Positions 51,892 through 60,497 of a stretch of 64,000 nucleotides of DNA are shown here, in pieces. A program made the translations under genes and the position numbers. The notes beneath the pieces were generated by a model. That model did not search any database, was not told where the DNA came from, and worked only from the letters and a program-made list of their open reading frames with translations. Position 1 is the stretch's first letter, and each line of letters opens with the position of its first letter. The stretch comes from Microbacterium imperiale (GTDB lineage Bacteria; Actinomycetota; Actinomycetes; Actinomycetales; Microbacteriaceae), in contig NZ_JAGIOK010000001.1 in assembly GCF_017876655.1 (NCBI RefSeq), positions 992,001 to 1,056,000 of the forward strand, given 5' to 3'.

Positions 51892-52928
51892 GCTGGCTCG
51901 ACGGAGCCGACGACGAGCTCGACGAGCAGTACGACGAGGCCGACTTCCGGACCCGTCCCAATCCCAAGGCCAACCGCCCCCGGACGAAGCGCCGCCCCGC
52001 GCACGCCGACGCGCACATCGCGCGCGTGCTCGGCGTCGACCGCGGGCGCTACACCGTCCTGATCGACGAGGACGGTCCCGACGAGCGCACCACGCTCGCC
52101 GTTCGCGCCCGCGAGCTGCGCCGGCAGCCCATCGTCACCGGCGACCGCGCACGCGTCGTGGGCGACGTATCGGGCGGCGAGGGGACCCTCGGCCGCATCG
52201 TCGGGATCGAGCCGCGCACGACGCTGCTGCGTCGCAGTGCCGACGACACCGACCAGGTCGAGCGCATCGTCGTCGCCAACGCCGACCAGATGGTCATCGT
52301 CGTGGCGGCGGCCGACCCCGAGCCCCGGCCCCGGCTGGTCGACCGCTATCTCATCGCCGCGCTCGACGCCGGCATCCATCCGCTGCTCGTGGTGACCAAG
52401 ACCGATCTCGCCGACCCGGCGGAGTTCCTCGCCCACTTCGAGGGCGTGGACGACCTCGACGTGCTGATGAGCGGACGCGGCCGGATGCCCGTCGACGACC
52501 TCGGCGCGAAGCTGGTGGGGCACGCGAGCGTGTTCGTCGGCCACTCCGGCGTCGGCAAGTCCACGCTCGTGAACGCCCTCGTACCCACCGCGGCGCGGGC
52601 CACCGGTCACGTCAACGAGGTCACGGGGCGCGGTCGCCACACGTCGAGCTCGACGGTGTCGCTGCGCTACCTGGGCGCGGAGGGACGCGGGTGGGTCATC
52701 GACACCCCGGGTGTGCGCTCCTTCGGCCTCGGACACGTGAAGCCGGAGAACATCCTCGCGGCCTTCACCGACCTCGCTGCCGTCGCCGAGGAATGCCCGC
52801 GCGGGTGCACCCACCTGCCCGATGCGCCCGATTGCGCCATCGTCGAGGCGGTGGCCGACGGCCGCTTGGGCGACCGCGGGGCGGCGCGCCTCGATTCCCT
52901 CCAGCGCCTGCTCAGCACCTTCGCGTGA
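51888..52928 (+). CDS. rsgA: ribosome small-subunit-dependent GTPase A
   Basis: The 346-residue circularly permuted GTPase has OB fold (residues ~60-115) and G4 VVTKTDL before G1 GHSGVGKSTLVNAL and G3 DTPGVRSFG. The C-terminal zinc finger ends with CPRGCTHLPDAPDCAI. It helps 30S subunit maturation. The GTG start is coupled to aroA by a four-base overlap. Confidence 0.95.
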   Translation: MSWLDGADDELDEQYDEADFRTRPNPKANRPRTKRRPAHADAHIARVLGVDRGRYTVLIDEDGPDERTTLAVRARELRRQPIVTGDRARVVGDVSGGEGTLGRIVGIEPRTTLLRRSADDTDQVERIVVANADQMVIVVAAADPEPRPRLVDRYLIAALDAGIHPLLVVTKTDLADPAEFLAHFEGVDDLDVLMSGRGRMPVDDLGAKLVGHASVFVGHSGVGKSTLVNALVPTAARATGHVNEVTGRGRHTSSSTVSLRYLGAEGRGWVIDTPGVRSFGLGHVKPENILAAFTDLAAVAEECPRGCTHLPDAPDCAIVEAVADGRLGDRGAARLDSLQRLLSTFA

Positions 52929-52965
52929 CGCCGGATGCCGTCGGCCCGGGCCGTAGGCTGGTGAC

Positions 52966-53433
52966 ATGACCCGTCTCGAGCCCGGCGCCCTCGCTCCCGA
53001 TTTCACCCTCGACGACCAGGACGGCGCCGCGGTGTCGCTCACACAGCTGCGTGGTCGGCGGGTCGTGTTGTTCTTCTACCCCGCTGCCATGACCCCCGGT
53101 TGCACCCGCGAGGCCTGCGACTTCCGCGACAGCGTCGAGAGCCTGCGCGCCGCCGGCATCGACGTGCTGGGGGTCTCACGGGACGACGCGGCGAAGCTGC
53201 AGCGCTTCCGCGAGCAGGAGGGGCTCACCTACCCGCTGCTCAGCGACCCCGATCACGCGGTCCACGACGCGTACGGCGCCTGGGGCGAGAAGATGAACTA
53301 CGGCAAGACGGTCGAGGGCGTCATCCGCTCGACCTTCGTCATCGACGCGGACGGTCGCATCGAGCACGCCCTGTACAACGTCAAGGCCACGGGGCATGTC
53401 GCCCGCGTGCGCGCCCTTCTCGGCCTCGACTGA
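52966..53433 (+). CDS. bcp: thioredoxin-dependent thiol peroxidase (Bcp/PrxQ type)
   Basis: The 155-residue thioredoxin-fold peroxidase has FFYPAAMTPGCTREACDFRD, the atypical 2-Cys pair with peroxidatic Cys46 and resolving Cys51. It reduces peroxides with thioredoxin. Its neighbours include the SigR disulfide-stress locus. No SigR promoter is visible in the 37-base gap before it, though. Confidence 0.95.
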   Translation: MTRLEPGALAPDFTLDDQDGAAVSLTQLRGRRVVLFFYPAAMTPGCTREACDFRDSVESLRAAGIDVLGVSRDDAAKLQRFREQEGLTYPLLSDPDHAVHDAYGAWGEKMNYGKTVEGVIRSTFVIDADGRIEHALYNVKATGHVARVRALLGLD

Positions 53434-53450
53434 GCTTCCGGGCCGGCGTT

Positions 53451-53837
53451 TCAGCGGTCGTCGCGCTCGGCCGCGGCGCGACGCGTCGCGGCCAGCAGCA
53501 GGATGAAGCCCGCCAGTCCCGGCACCGCGATCAACACCGCGGTGCCCGGGTCGCCGTACTGGCCCGTCGCCGCCCCGAGCGCGACGGCGAGGATGAGCAG
53601 CTGAGCCACGATGCCGCCCGATCGCCCCCACGACACCCGGCGCCACACCGAGATTGCGAACGCCGCGAGCGCGGCCACGGCCACCGCGGTCAGCACGATG
53701 AGGGCCAGCGAGCTCGGCACATCGATCGTGTCGCCACTGAGCAGGGCGACGACCTGCCAGCCGAGCACGACGACGAGCGCGAGGGCTTCGGCGGCGAGCA
53801 CGGCGCCGGCGAATCGTTCGACGGTGGAGGACGCCAT
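53451..53837 (-). CDS. hypothetical small integral membrane protein
   Basis: The 128-residue protein has four predicted transmembrane segments, with a short basic C-terminal tail (TRRAAAERDDR). No motif is recognised. It is typical of actinobacterial small membrane proteins next to bcp and whiB. It is convergent with bcp (17-base gap). Confidence 0.65.
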   Translation of the reverse strand: MASSTVERFAGAVLAAEALALVVVLGWQVVALLSGDTIDVPSSLALIVLTAVAVAALAAFAISVWRRVSWGRSGGIVAQLLILAVALGAATGQYGDPGTAVLIAVPGLAGFILLLAATRRAAAERDDR

Positions 53838-54064
53838 GACGTGCGGCTTTCTGATCGGGGCGACGGGTCGCGGTTGATAATCACGGCCGACCCGCGAGCA
53901 AATCCACAGTTCACCCTTGATTCATCTGTCAGGGCTATGGGACGATAGATCAAGCCGTGTGCTCCCACAGCGAAGTGGGGCGAGCTTGCGCTCGCACACT
54001 TATCCAGGGTACCGGACGACCCGAGTCCGGCCCGACAGAATCATCACCCCTCAAGGAGCACCAC

Positions 54065-54313
54065 ATGGATTGGCGCGACAAGTCTGCCTGCCTGACCGTC
54101 GACCCCGAACTCTTCTTCCCCGTCGGGAACACCGGCCCCGCCGTCGACCAGATCGAGAAGGCGAAGGCCGTCTGCGCCCGCTGCACCGTCACCGAGATCT
54201 GCCTGCAGTACGCCCTCGAGACCGGCCAGGACTCGGGCGTCTGGGGCGGACTGTCCGAAGACGAGCGCCGCGCGCTGAAGCGCCGCGCCGCCCGCGCTCG
54301 CCGCGCCTCGTGA
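54065..54313 (+). CDS. whiB1: WhiB1-type iron-sulfur transcriptional regulator
   Basis: The 82-residue protein has four [4Fe-4S] cysteines, Cys9, Cys37, Cys40 and Cys46, the turn GVWGG, and a basic C-terminus (KRRAARARRAS) for DNA contact. MDWRDKSAC and DPELFFPVGN are nearly identical in wording to M. tuberculosis WhiB1, which is essential, binds the primary sigma factor and is sensitive to NO. CAAGGAG lies seven bases before the ATG. The 227-base upstream region shows no other gene. Confidence 0.96.
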   Translation: MDWRDKSACLTVDPELFFPVGNTGPAVDQIEKAKAVCARCTVTEICLQYALETGQDSGVWGGLSEDERRALKRRAARARRAS

Positions 54314-54318
54314 CTCGC

Positions 54319-54342
54319 GGCTGAGCCGATCCCGGCTCAGCC
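54319..54342. terminator. bidirectional terminator between whiB1 and pdtaS
   Basis: GGCTGAGCCG and CGGCTCAGCC form a perfect 10-bp stem with an ATCC loop, overlapping the pdtaS stop codon. Confidence 0.75.
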
Positions 54343-55830
54343 CGCATCCCGCTCGATGTACCGCAGCGGGATCTCGATCGTCACTTCGGTGCCGCTGCCG
54401 ACCAGCGTGTGCCAGTCGATCGTGCCGCTGAGTTCACCCTGAATGAGGGTGCGCACGATCTGGGTGCCGAGGCCACGGCCCACCTGACCTTCCGGCAGCC
54501 CGATCCCCGAATCGCGCACCTTCACCTCGAGGCGCTCGTCCGTGCGGTCGGCGACGATCTCGACATCACCCTCGGTGCCGGCGAGACCGTGCTCGACGGC
54601 GTTCGTGACGAGCTCGGTCAGCGCGAGAGCCAGCGGTGTGGCGTATTCGCTCGGCAGGGTGCCGAACTGACCCGACGACCGCGTGCGGGCCCGCGTGTTC
54701 GGAGCCGCCGCCACCTCGGCGACGAGCTTGAGCACCCGGGCGAAGACCTCGTCGAAGTCGACGTTCTGCGCGAGACCCTCCGACAGGGTGTCGTGCACGA
54801 CGGCGATCGCCGACACTCGACGCATGGCCTGAGTGAGCGCATCGCGCGCCTCTTCCGAGTGCGTGCGACGCGCCTGGATGCGCAGCAGAGAGGCGACCGT
54901 CTGCAGATTGTTCTTCACACGATGGTGGATCTCGCGGATCGTCGCGTCCTTGGTGATGAGCTCCTGCTCCTGGTGCCGGATCTCGCTGACATCGCGGCAC
55001 AGCACGATCGCACCGATGCGGGTGCCGTGGTCGCGCAGCGGGATCGTCCGCAGTGACACCGTCACCCCGCGCGCCTCGATGTCGGCCCGCCACGGCGCGC
55101 GCCCCGCCATGACGATCGGCAGCGACTCGTCGAACTCGCGCTTGCTCGGCAGGATCGCCGTGGCGACGTCAATCAGCGGTTCGCCCTCGAGCTCGTCCTC
55201 GAACCCCAGCCGGTTGAACGCCGAGAGCGCGTTGGGGCTCGCGAAGGTGGTCATGCCGTCGACATCCAGGCGGATGAGGCCGTCCGACGCGCGCGGAGCA
55301 CCGCGACGCGGTGCGGTGGGAGCGTTGAGGTCGGGGAAGTCCGACGAGGCGACCATGCCGAACAGGTCGTCCGCGCAGTCGTTGAACGTGATCTGCTGAC
55401 GCGAGGGGGTGCGCGCTTCACCGAGGTTCGTGTGACGGGTCAGCACGCCGACGACGCGCGCCGGACGGTCCTCCCCCGCCCGCTCGCGGACGATCGGCAC
55501 GGCGCGCACGCGCGTGGGCGTCTCTTCGAACCAGTCCGGCGACGCCGAGTCGACGATGCGGGCCTGCGTGAACGCGTCGGTGACCTGCGTGCGCCACTGC
55601 GGCCGGACGCGGTCGCCGACGATGTCGCGGTAGAACAGCGTGGCCGCGCCGCCGGGGCGGGTGTGCGCGACGGCGATGAACGAGTCGTCGGAGGTCGGCA
55701 CCCAGATCACGATGTCGGCGAAGGCGAGGTCGGCCAGCAACTGACCGTCGCCCGCGAGACGGTGCAGCCACTCCACGTCGGCGTCCGAGGACAGCCCCTG
55801 GGCATAGACGAGATCGCTGAGGGTCGACAC
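54337..55830 (-). CDS. pdtaS: PdtaS-like sensor histidine kinase
   Basis: The 497-residue soluble kinase has an N-terminal GAF-like domain (about residues 20-160), a PAS domain (~185-300), a HisKA_2 dimerisation/phosphorylation helix with IREIHHRVKNNLQTVASLL, and an HATPase with ELVTNAVEHG and GIGLPEGQVGRGLGTQIV. There are no TM segments. In mycobacteria PdtaS phosphorylates the RNA-binding antiterminator PdtaR; no pdtaR gene is in this window. It is convergent with whiB1, as around Rv3219/Rv3220c of M. tuberculosis. Confidence 0.93.
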   Translation of the reverse strand: MSTLSDLVYAQGLSSDADVEWLHRLAGDGQLLADLAFADIVIWVPTSDDSFIAVAHTRPGGAATLFYRDIVGDRVRPQWRTQVTDAFTQARIVDSASPDWFEETPTRVRAVPIVRERAGEDRPARVVGVLTRHTNLGEARTPSRQQITFNDCADDLFGMVASSDFPDLNAPTAPRRGAPRASDGLIRLDVDGMTTFASPNALSAFNRLGFEDELEGEPLIDVATAILPSKREFDESLPIVMAGRAPWRADIEARGVTVSLRTIPLRDHGTRIGAIVLCRDVSEIRHQEQELITKDATIREIHHRVKNNLQTVASLLRIQARRTHSEEARDALTQAMRRVSAIAVVHDTLSEGLAQNVDFDEVFARVLKLVAEVAAAPNTRARTRSSGQFGTLPSEYATPLALALTELVTNAVEHGLAGTEGDVEIVADRTDERLEVKVRDSGIGLPEGQVGRGLGTQIVRTLIQGELSGTIDWHTLVGSGTEVTIEIPLRYIERDAG

Positions 55831-55839
55831 CTTTCCAGA

Positions 55840-57045
55840 CTAGGGGGCGGATGCCGTGGCCGCGGTGCGCATCGGCTCCCGCCGACGCCTCGCGGGCGTC
55901 GGCACCAGGGCCTCGTCGACGAAGCGGCGCATCGCCGTCGCGAGCGGCCCTCTCGCAGCGCGCCGCGAGATCGGGCGTGCCGCCAGCAGCGCGGCATCCG
56001 TCGCCCGGGGATCCCACGGCAGGAACCAGCACCGGTCGGCTCCGGTGTACCGCTCGAGGGTGCGCCGCACCTGCCCCCGGGCATCCATGCCGAGCGGCCC
56101 GCCGCGCAGCTTGGTCGCCAGGACTCGGATGGGCGCGGCGCCGGCGACCGCCCGCAGCTCGGGGTAGGCGCGCACGAATCGCGATACCCCTACCGGGTCG
56201 GCGGCCACGAGACCCACGACGACGTCGGCCGACCCCAGCGCGGCGAGCCCGGCGGCGTTGCGCCGCGGGCCGTCGAGATCGCTGACGATCTCTTCGTCGC
56301 GCTCGAGTGCGGCAGCGGTGTCGATGACGAGGTCATCGACCCAGTCGCGCGCCGCTTCGATGGCCCCCGTGACACGCTCGGCGGTCAGCTCCGGCCACCG
56401 ACTCGGGCGGTTGATGCCGACGAGCACCTCGACGTCTTCGACCGGCACCGCGATACGAGTGAGCTCCGCGGGGGTCAGCGCGCTCCGCGCCGCCTGACGG
56501 CAGGCCGCCGCCAGTCCCGGGCCCTCGTCGGGGATGCCGAGCGCCAGCGCCACCGACGGCGCGTGGGTGTCGGCATCGGCGAGACCCACGCGGCGGCCAC
56601 CACGGGCCAGCGCGAACGCGAGCTCGATCGACACGGTCGTCCGTCCAGGAGCGCCGTGCGACCCCCAAACGACGATCGACCGGCCGCGCGTGTGCGGGGC
56701 GGCCGCCGTCGGGAGGGCGTGGAGGGCATCGAGGGGATCGGCGTCTGCGTCGACCGTTGCGACGCCGAGCGACTCGGCGAACCGCCGATCGAGGTCGCGG
56801 CGGCACCGCGCGACGATCCGCGTTCCGGAGCGATCGCACATCATCACGAGGTCGGAAGTCAGGCTGTCGCGGTCGCCCGAGACGACGAGCACGTCGGCGC
56901 GCGCGATGTCGTGGCCCGTCGCGGCGGCGTCGGCTGCGAGCAGCGCCGCGGCGCGAGGGCCGGCGGCGAACACCACCTCGACGCCGGCGGAACGCAGCCG
57001 CTGCGCGACGCGCTGCGCATCCGGCAGAGCCAGGGCGACGCGCAT
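55840..57045 (-). CDS. CpaE/MinD-like P-loop ATPase, degenerate Walker A
   Basis: The 401-residue protein has an N-terminal receiver-like or flavodoxin-like segment (residues 1-110, with ADVLVVSGDRD). A SIMIBI/MinD-type ATPase follows, beginning SIVVWGSHGAPGRTTVSIELAFALA. The deviant Walker A lacks the K of KGGxGKT and reads GAPGRTT; switch I/II positions read GLADADTHAPSVAL and VIDTAA. This resembles CpaE of Flp/tad pilus loci, but no pilin, CpaF or TadB gene is present. It is coupled to the SAF-domain gene by a one-base overlap (TGATG). Confidence 0.75.
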   Translation of the reverse strand: MRVALALPDAQRVAQRLRSAGVEVVFAAGPRAAALLAADAAATGHDIARADVLVVSGDRDSLTSDLVMMCDRSGTRIVARCRRDLDRRFAESLGVATVDADADPLDALHALPTAAAPHTRGRSIVVWGSHGAPGRTTVSIELAFALARGGRRVGLADADTHAPSVALALGIPDEGPGLAAACRQAARSALTPAELTRIAVPVEDVEVLVGINRPSRWPELTAERVTGAIEAARDWVDDLVIDTAAALERDEEIVSDLDGPRRNAAGLAALGSADVVVGLVAADPVGVSRFVRAYPELRAVAGAAPIRVLATKLRGGPLGMDARGQVRRTLERYTGADRCWFLPWDPRATDAALLAARPISRRAARGPLATAMRRFVDEALVPTPARRRREPMRTAATASAP

Positions 57046-57671
57046 CAGAGTGCACCCGTGGGAACGACCGAGATGGCGTCGCCGCGCGCGATCGCCCCGA
57101 GCACGGCGGCGACGTCGTCCCGATCGAGGACGAGCTCGACGGTGGCCGACCCCGTAGCCATGACACCTTCCGACTCGTGGACGGCACGCACCGTGGCCGC
57201 GCCGACGAGCACGCGCGGCTCGTCAAAGACCCCGCTCTCGGACTGCGGGGCGTGCCACACCTCGACGGCCGCTCCCTCGGCGAGCGCCGCGGGCAGCCCC
57301 TGGGTCACGGACACCACGACCGTGGTCACGGCGAGGTCGTCCGGATCCGCCACGGATGCGTGAGGCACCAGTTCGCCGTCCCCGATCGTCCGGGCCGCGA
57401 CTGCGCCGGGTGCCAGCGTGCCCGGGGCGAGATACGCCCCGGCCTGCGACCCCAGAGCGACGTCGACCACCCGCAGGTCATCGGCCCGCAGCGTTTCGCC
57501 GGGCACGATCGTCCGCGCCGCCGCCAGCACCGGGACGGTCTGCCGAGCCGCGTCGACGACGAGCCAGACGCCGACGATCGAGGCGATGACGAGGACGACG
57601 CCGAGCAGGAAGCGGATGTCGGCCCAGAAGGCCCGCGGACGTGCGACGGCTGCTGAGGTCATGTCCCTCAT
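57045..57671 (-). CDS. CpaB/SAF-domain membrane-anchored protein
   Basis: The protein has 208 residues from the ATG at 57671. A GTG at 57710 and an ATG at 57662 are alternatives. One transmembrane segment near the N-terminus (RFLLGVVLVIASIVGVWLVVD) is followed by a SAF domain (VPVLAAARTIVPGETLRADDLRVVDV) as in pilus assembly protein CpaB, which acts on the outer face. A second beta-rich domain is also present. It is in an operon with the CpaE-like ATPase. Confidence 0.75.
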   Translation of the reverse strand: MRDMTSAAVARPRAFWADIRFLLGVVLVIASIVGVWLVVDAARQTVPVLAAARTIVPGETLRADDLRVVDVALGSQAGAYLAPGTLAPGAVAARTIGDGELVPHASVADPDDLAVTTVVVSVTQGLPAALAEGAAVEVWHAPQSESGVFDEPRVLVGAATVRAVHESEGVMATGSATVELVLDRDDVAAVLGAIARGDAISVVPTGAL

Positions 57672-57749
57672 GGTGCCCGGGTCCCCGTCATCGACGGAGG
57701 CGTTCTCCACAGGCTGTCAAGTGGCCTGTCGGTGGCGCTCCTACGCCTC

Positions 57750-57761
57750 GATAATGGGCGC
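57750..57761 (+). promoter_or_regulatory. probable leaderless promoter -10 (GATAAT)
   Basis: GATAAT lies six bases before the ATG, which would put the transcript start at or near the first codon. No convincing -35 is seen, as is common in actinobacteria. Confidence 0.5.
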
Positions 57762-58034
57762 ATGCCCGCCTCCTCCGACCGCGCGCGCTTCCTCGCGCCC
57801 TCGCAGGTCGCCGAGATGCTTCAGATCGAGGTCGACGAAGTCGTCGCCCTCGTCGTCGAAGGTCGCCTCAGCGGCGCCCGCGTCGGATCGCCGCCGCGCT
57901 GGCGGGTCGAAGCGGCCAGCATCGAGGATTATCTCGCCGCGCAGGTCGAGGATGCCCGTCGATCGGCGCTGTGGCAGGAGTCGCAGCTCGCGAGCTTCCC
58001 GGAGCTGTGGGGGCAGCGTCCGCCCGAGCGCTGA
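57762..58034 (+). CDS. BldC/excisionase-like helix-turn-helix protein
   Basis: The protein has 90 residues from the ATG at 57762. It has a MerR-type winged HTH: RFLAPSQVAEMLQIEVDEVVALVVEGRLSGARVG, then PPRWRVEAASIEDYL. This is the AlpA/BldC arrangement for DNA binding by small cooperative proteins. GATAAT lies about seven bases before the ATG, so a leaderless transcript is likely. An upstream GTG (57732) would overlap this promoter. It is divergent from the SAF/CpaE pair. Confidence 0.8.
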   Translation: MPASSDRARFLAPSQVAEMLQIEVDEVVALVVEGRLSGARVGSPPRWRVEAASIEDYLAAQVEDARRSALWQESQLASFPELWGQRPPER

Positions 58035-58138
58035 GCGCCCTCGTGTCCTCCGAACGGGCGGATTGGCACGCCCACCGCGTCCCGCGAGACTGGCACGTGT
58101 CGCGGACATCCCGCGGCGCCGATCCCCCAGGAGGCACG

Positions 58139-59269
58139 ATGAACCCACGAGAACACCCGACGTCGACGCTGCCGAGACGATGGCTGAGCGCGGCGGCCGC
58201 AGTCACCGCGTCCGCGCTGATTCTCGGCGGCGCTGTGTCGGCGCAGGCCCACGGCTGGGTCGGAGGGTCGGGGAGCGACCTGACCGCACGCGCCGCCCTG
58301 AGCTCCAACACCGGCCTCGGCGCGATCCGCTACGAACCGCAGAGCCTGGAAGCAGAAGGAGGGTTCCCGGCGACCGGCCCGGCCGACGGCCGCATCGCTT
58401 CGGCCGGCATCTCGCGCTTCGGCGAGCTGGACGAGCAGACCCGAACCCGCTGGACCAAGAACGTCGTCAGCCCCGGGCCCCACGCATTCGGGTGGACCTA
58501 CACCGCGCCGCATCCGACACAGGAGTGGCGCTACTACATCACCAAGAGCGGATGGAACCCCGACGATCCGCTCGACCGCGACGACTTCGAACTGATGCAG
58601 GTGGTGCCCCACGACGGCAGCGCCGCGAGCACGCGCCCGGTTCACACGATCGACATCCCCGACGACAGGTCCGGTTACCACGTCATCCTCGCGGTCTGGG
58701 AGATCGCCGACACCGCCAATGCGTTCTACAACGTGATCGACGTCGACATCTCCGGCGCGACGGGCCCCGCCCCCACCCCAACGCCGACACCGACACCGAC
58801 ACCGACATTTGCGCCCGGACCCGACACCGCGGCGCCGACGGCACCGATCGGCGTCCACAGCATGGCGACCACCGCCTACAGCGTGGACCTCATGTGGGCG
58901 CCCTCGACCGACGACACCGCGGTGACGGGCTACCGGATCGAACGCGCGACCGGTGACGGACCTTTCTCGGAAATCGCCCGCGTAACCGGAACCACCTATC
59001 AGGACACAAGCCTGGCCGCGGCGACGGCCTATCACTATCGCGTGAGCGCGACGGATGCCGCGGGGAACACCTCCGCACCGAGCGCCGTCTTCTCCGTGAC
59101 GACGCGGTCGCCGGCCCCGGCGGCAGCGGCGTGGAGCTCGACGGGCGCGTACGTCGTCGGCGATGTCGTGTGGCATAACGGCGTCCGGTACGTGTGCCAG
59201 CAGAGCCACCAGGGGGTGGGCGACCCGAACTGGATCACCGCGCTCTCCCTGTGGCGGCCGCAGGCATAG
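58139..59269 (+). CDS. three-module AA10 lytic polysaccharide monooxygenase
   Basis: The 376-residue protein has a signal peptide cleaved at AQA/HGW, exposing His38 as the N-terminal copper ligand. The second His is His125 (TAPHPTQEWRYYITKSGW), and YEPQSLEAEGGFP is a known AA10 signature. A PTPTPT linker leads to an FnIII domain (about residues 240-330) and a C-terminal CBM5/12-like chitin-binding module (WSSTGAYVVGDVVWHNGVRYVCQQSHQG). It oxidatively cleaves chitin or cellulose outside the cell. GGAGG lies just before the ATG. Confidence 0.93.
   Translation: MNPREHPTSTLPRRWLSAAAAVTASALILGGAVSAQAHGWVGGSGSDLTARAALSSNTGLGAIRYEPQSLEAEGGFPATGPADGRIASAGISRFGELDEQTRTRWTKNVVSPGPHAFGWTYTAPHPTQEWRYYITKSGWNPDDPLDRDDFELMQVVPHDGSAASTRPVHTIDIPDDRSGYHVILAVWEIADTANAFYNVIDVDISGATGPAPTPTPTPTPTPTFAPGPDTAAPTAPIGVHSMATTAYSVDLMWAPSTDDTAVTGYRIERATGDGPFSEIARVTGTTYQDTSLAAATAYHYRVSATDAAGNTSAPSAVFSVTTRSPAPAAAAWSSTGAYVVGDVVWHNGVRYVCQQSHQGVGDPNWITALSLWRPQA
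58771..58807 (+). repeat. short tandem repeat encoding a Thr-Pro linker
   Basis: Repeats of the hexamer ACCGAC/ACGCCG make the TPTPTPTPTPT linker between the LPMO and FnIII modules. The number of repeats is likely to vary between strains. Confidence 0.8.
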
Positions 59270-59276
59270 ATCGTTG

Positions 59277-59309
59277 CCGCCCCGCCGTCCGACTCCGGCG
59301 GCGGGGCGG
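59277..59309. terminator. bidirectional GC hairpin
   Basis: CCGCCCCGCCG and CGGCGGGGCGG form an 11-bp stem with an 11-base loop between the convergent LPMO and hypothetical genes. Confidence 0.7.
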
Positions 59310-59319
59310 TCGCGCGCTC

Positions 59320-59907
59320 TCAGATGCCGATGCCGACGAGCTGCACCCAGGTCACGGTGCTGAACGGGATGACGCGGAGGCCGGCCACCGCCGTGTCTCG
59401 GCGCGGGACGTCGGCGTCGTGCAGCGCGAGGTCGAAGTGGTCCGCTCCCGCGCGATCGATCGTGCCGGTGTGAGCGCCGCCGGCGACCGTATGCACGCGG
59501 ACGGCGCCGCGCCGCCGAGCGGCGTCGCGCAGCACGAATCCGAGGGTCATCCGGCAGGTGATGCCCGCGGCGCCCACCGGGCGGGTACTGCGGGTGAGGG
59601 CGGGTCGGGCTGCGCCGACGGCCGTGATCGCCCGCAGCGGGACGAGGGCGCCGTGAGCATCCGCGCCGAGCTCGAGCGAGCACCAGTCGGCTCCCACGCC
59701 GGTGAGTGGCCCGCGCAGCGTTGCAGCGGGTCCGGCCAGATCGATCGCGACCTCGTCGGACTCCTCCGCGAGGACGGCGAGGCGGTCGCGGAGCGTCAGC
59801 CGCGACATCCGCAATCGTTCGGCCTCGCTGTCGAGGACCGCGCGCTCGGCCTCCCACTCCGAGTCGAGCTGATGCTCCAGATCTTCGAAGAACCGCTCCC
59901 AGCGCAC
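59320..59907 (-). CDS. hypothetical protein
   Basis: The 195-residue protein starts at GTG. The N-terminal third is helical and acidic (MRWERFFEDLEHQLDSEWEAERAVLDSEAERL), and the rest is beta-rich (RGPLTGVGADWCSLEL, MTLGFVLRDAARRRGAVRVHT). It is probably a soluble cytoplasmic protein. It sits opposite a Rv3235-like gene, as in other actinobacteria. No family recognised. Confidence 0.65.
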   Translation of the reverse strand: MRWERFFEDLEHQLDSEWEAERAVLDSEAERLRMSRLTLRDRLAVLAEESDEVAIDLAGPAATLRGPLTGVGADWCSLELGADAHGALVPLRAITAVGAARPALTRSTRPVGAAGITCRMTLGFVLRDAARRRGAVRVHTVAGGAHTGTIDRAGADHFDLALHDADVPRRDTAVAGLRVIPFSTVTWVQLVGIGI

Positions 59908-60038
59908 GCAGCGAGGCTATCGATCCGGCGCCGGTGCCGCCGGACCTGTCCACAGGTTGGAGGATTCTCATCCGGCCAGATTCGGCAGTGTGCTTCACTC
60001 ATCGGCGTCGACAGACCTGACGAGAGGAGGAGCGCGCG

Positions 60039-60479
60039 ATGACGTCGATCCCCGCCAGCGACAACCGCCGGTTCCGTCGCATCACCTCGTCGCTCGATAT
60101 CGCCGAGTACTTCGCCCCGCAGCCGACGGCCACCGCCGATCTACCCGACCCGGAGCCGCTCGTGCGCAACCTGACACGCGGCGTGCTCGAGGTGCTGGCG
60201 GGCGTGCGCGAGGTCGAGCAGCTCGCCCGGTGGCTCAGCGAGGACGCCTACCGGGTGCTGGTCACCCGCGCGAACCTGTCGGCGCGCGCTCGGAGCGCCC
60301 GGCAGGTGGCGCCGGCTCGTCCGGTGTACTCGATCGTCTCGGTACGCACGTGCGAGCCCGCCGACGGTGTCGTCGAGTCGGCCGTCGTCGTCACGATGCC
60401 CACCCGCACCCGCGCCGTGGCCGTCCGGCTCGAGGGTCGCGACGGACGCTGGCGCGCGACGTCTCTCGCGCTGCTGTGA
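60039..60479 (+). CDS. Rv3235-family protein
   Basis: The 146-residue small soluble protein has PLVRNLTRGVLEVLAGVREVEQLARWLSEDAYRVLVTRANLS and the strands VYSIVSVRTCEP, VVVTMPTRTRAVAVRLEGRDGRWRAT. This matches the uncharacterised actinobacterial Rv3235 family found near secA. Function unknown. Confidence 0.8.
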   Translation: MTSIPASDNRRFRRITSSLDIAEYFAPQPTATADLPDPEPLVRNLTRGVLEVLAGVREVEQLARWLSEDAYRVLVTRANLSARARSARQVAPARPVYSIVSVRTCEPADGVVESAVVVTMPTRTRAVAVRLEGRDGRWRATSLALL

Positions 60480-60497
60480 GCCGGGCCGGCGCGCCGC

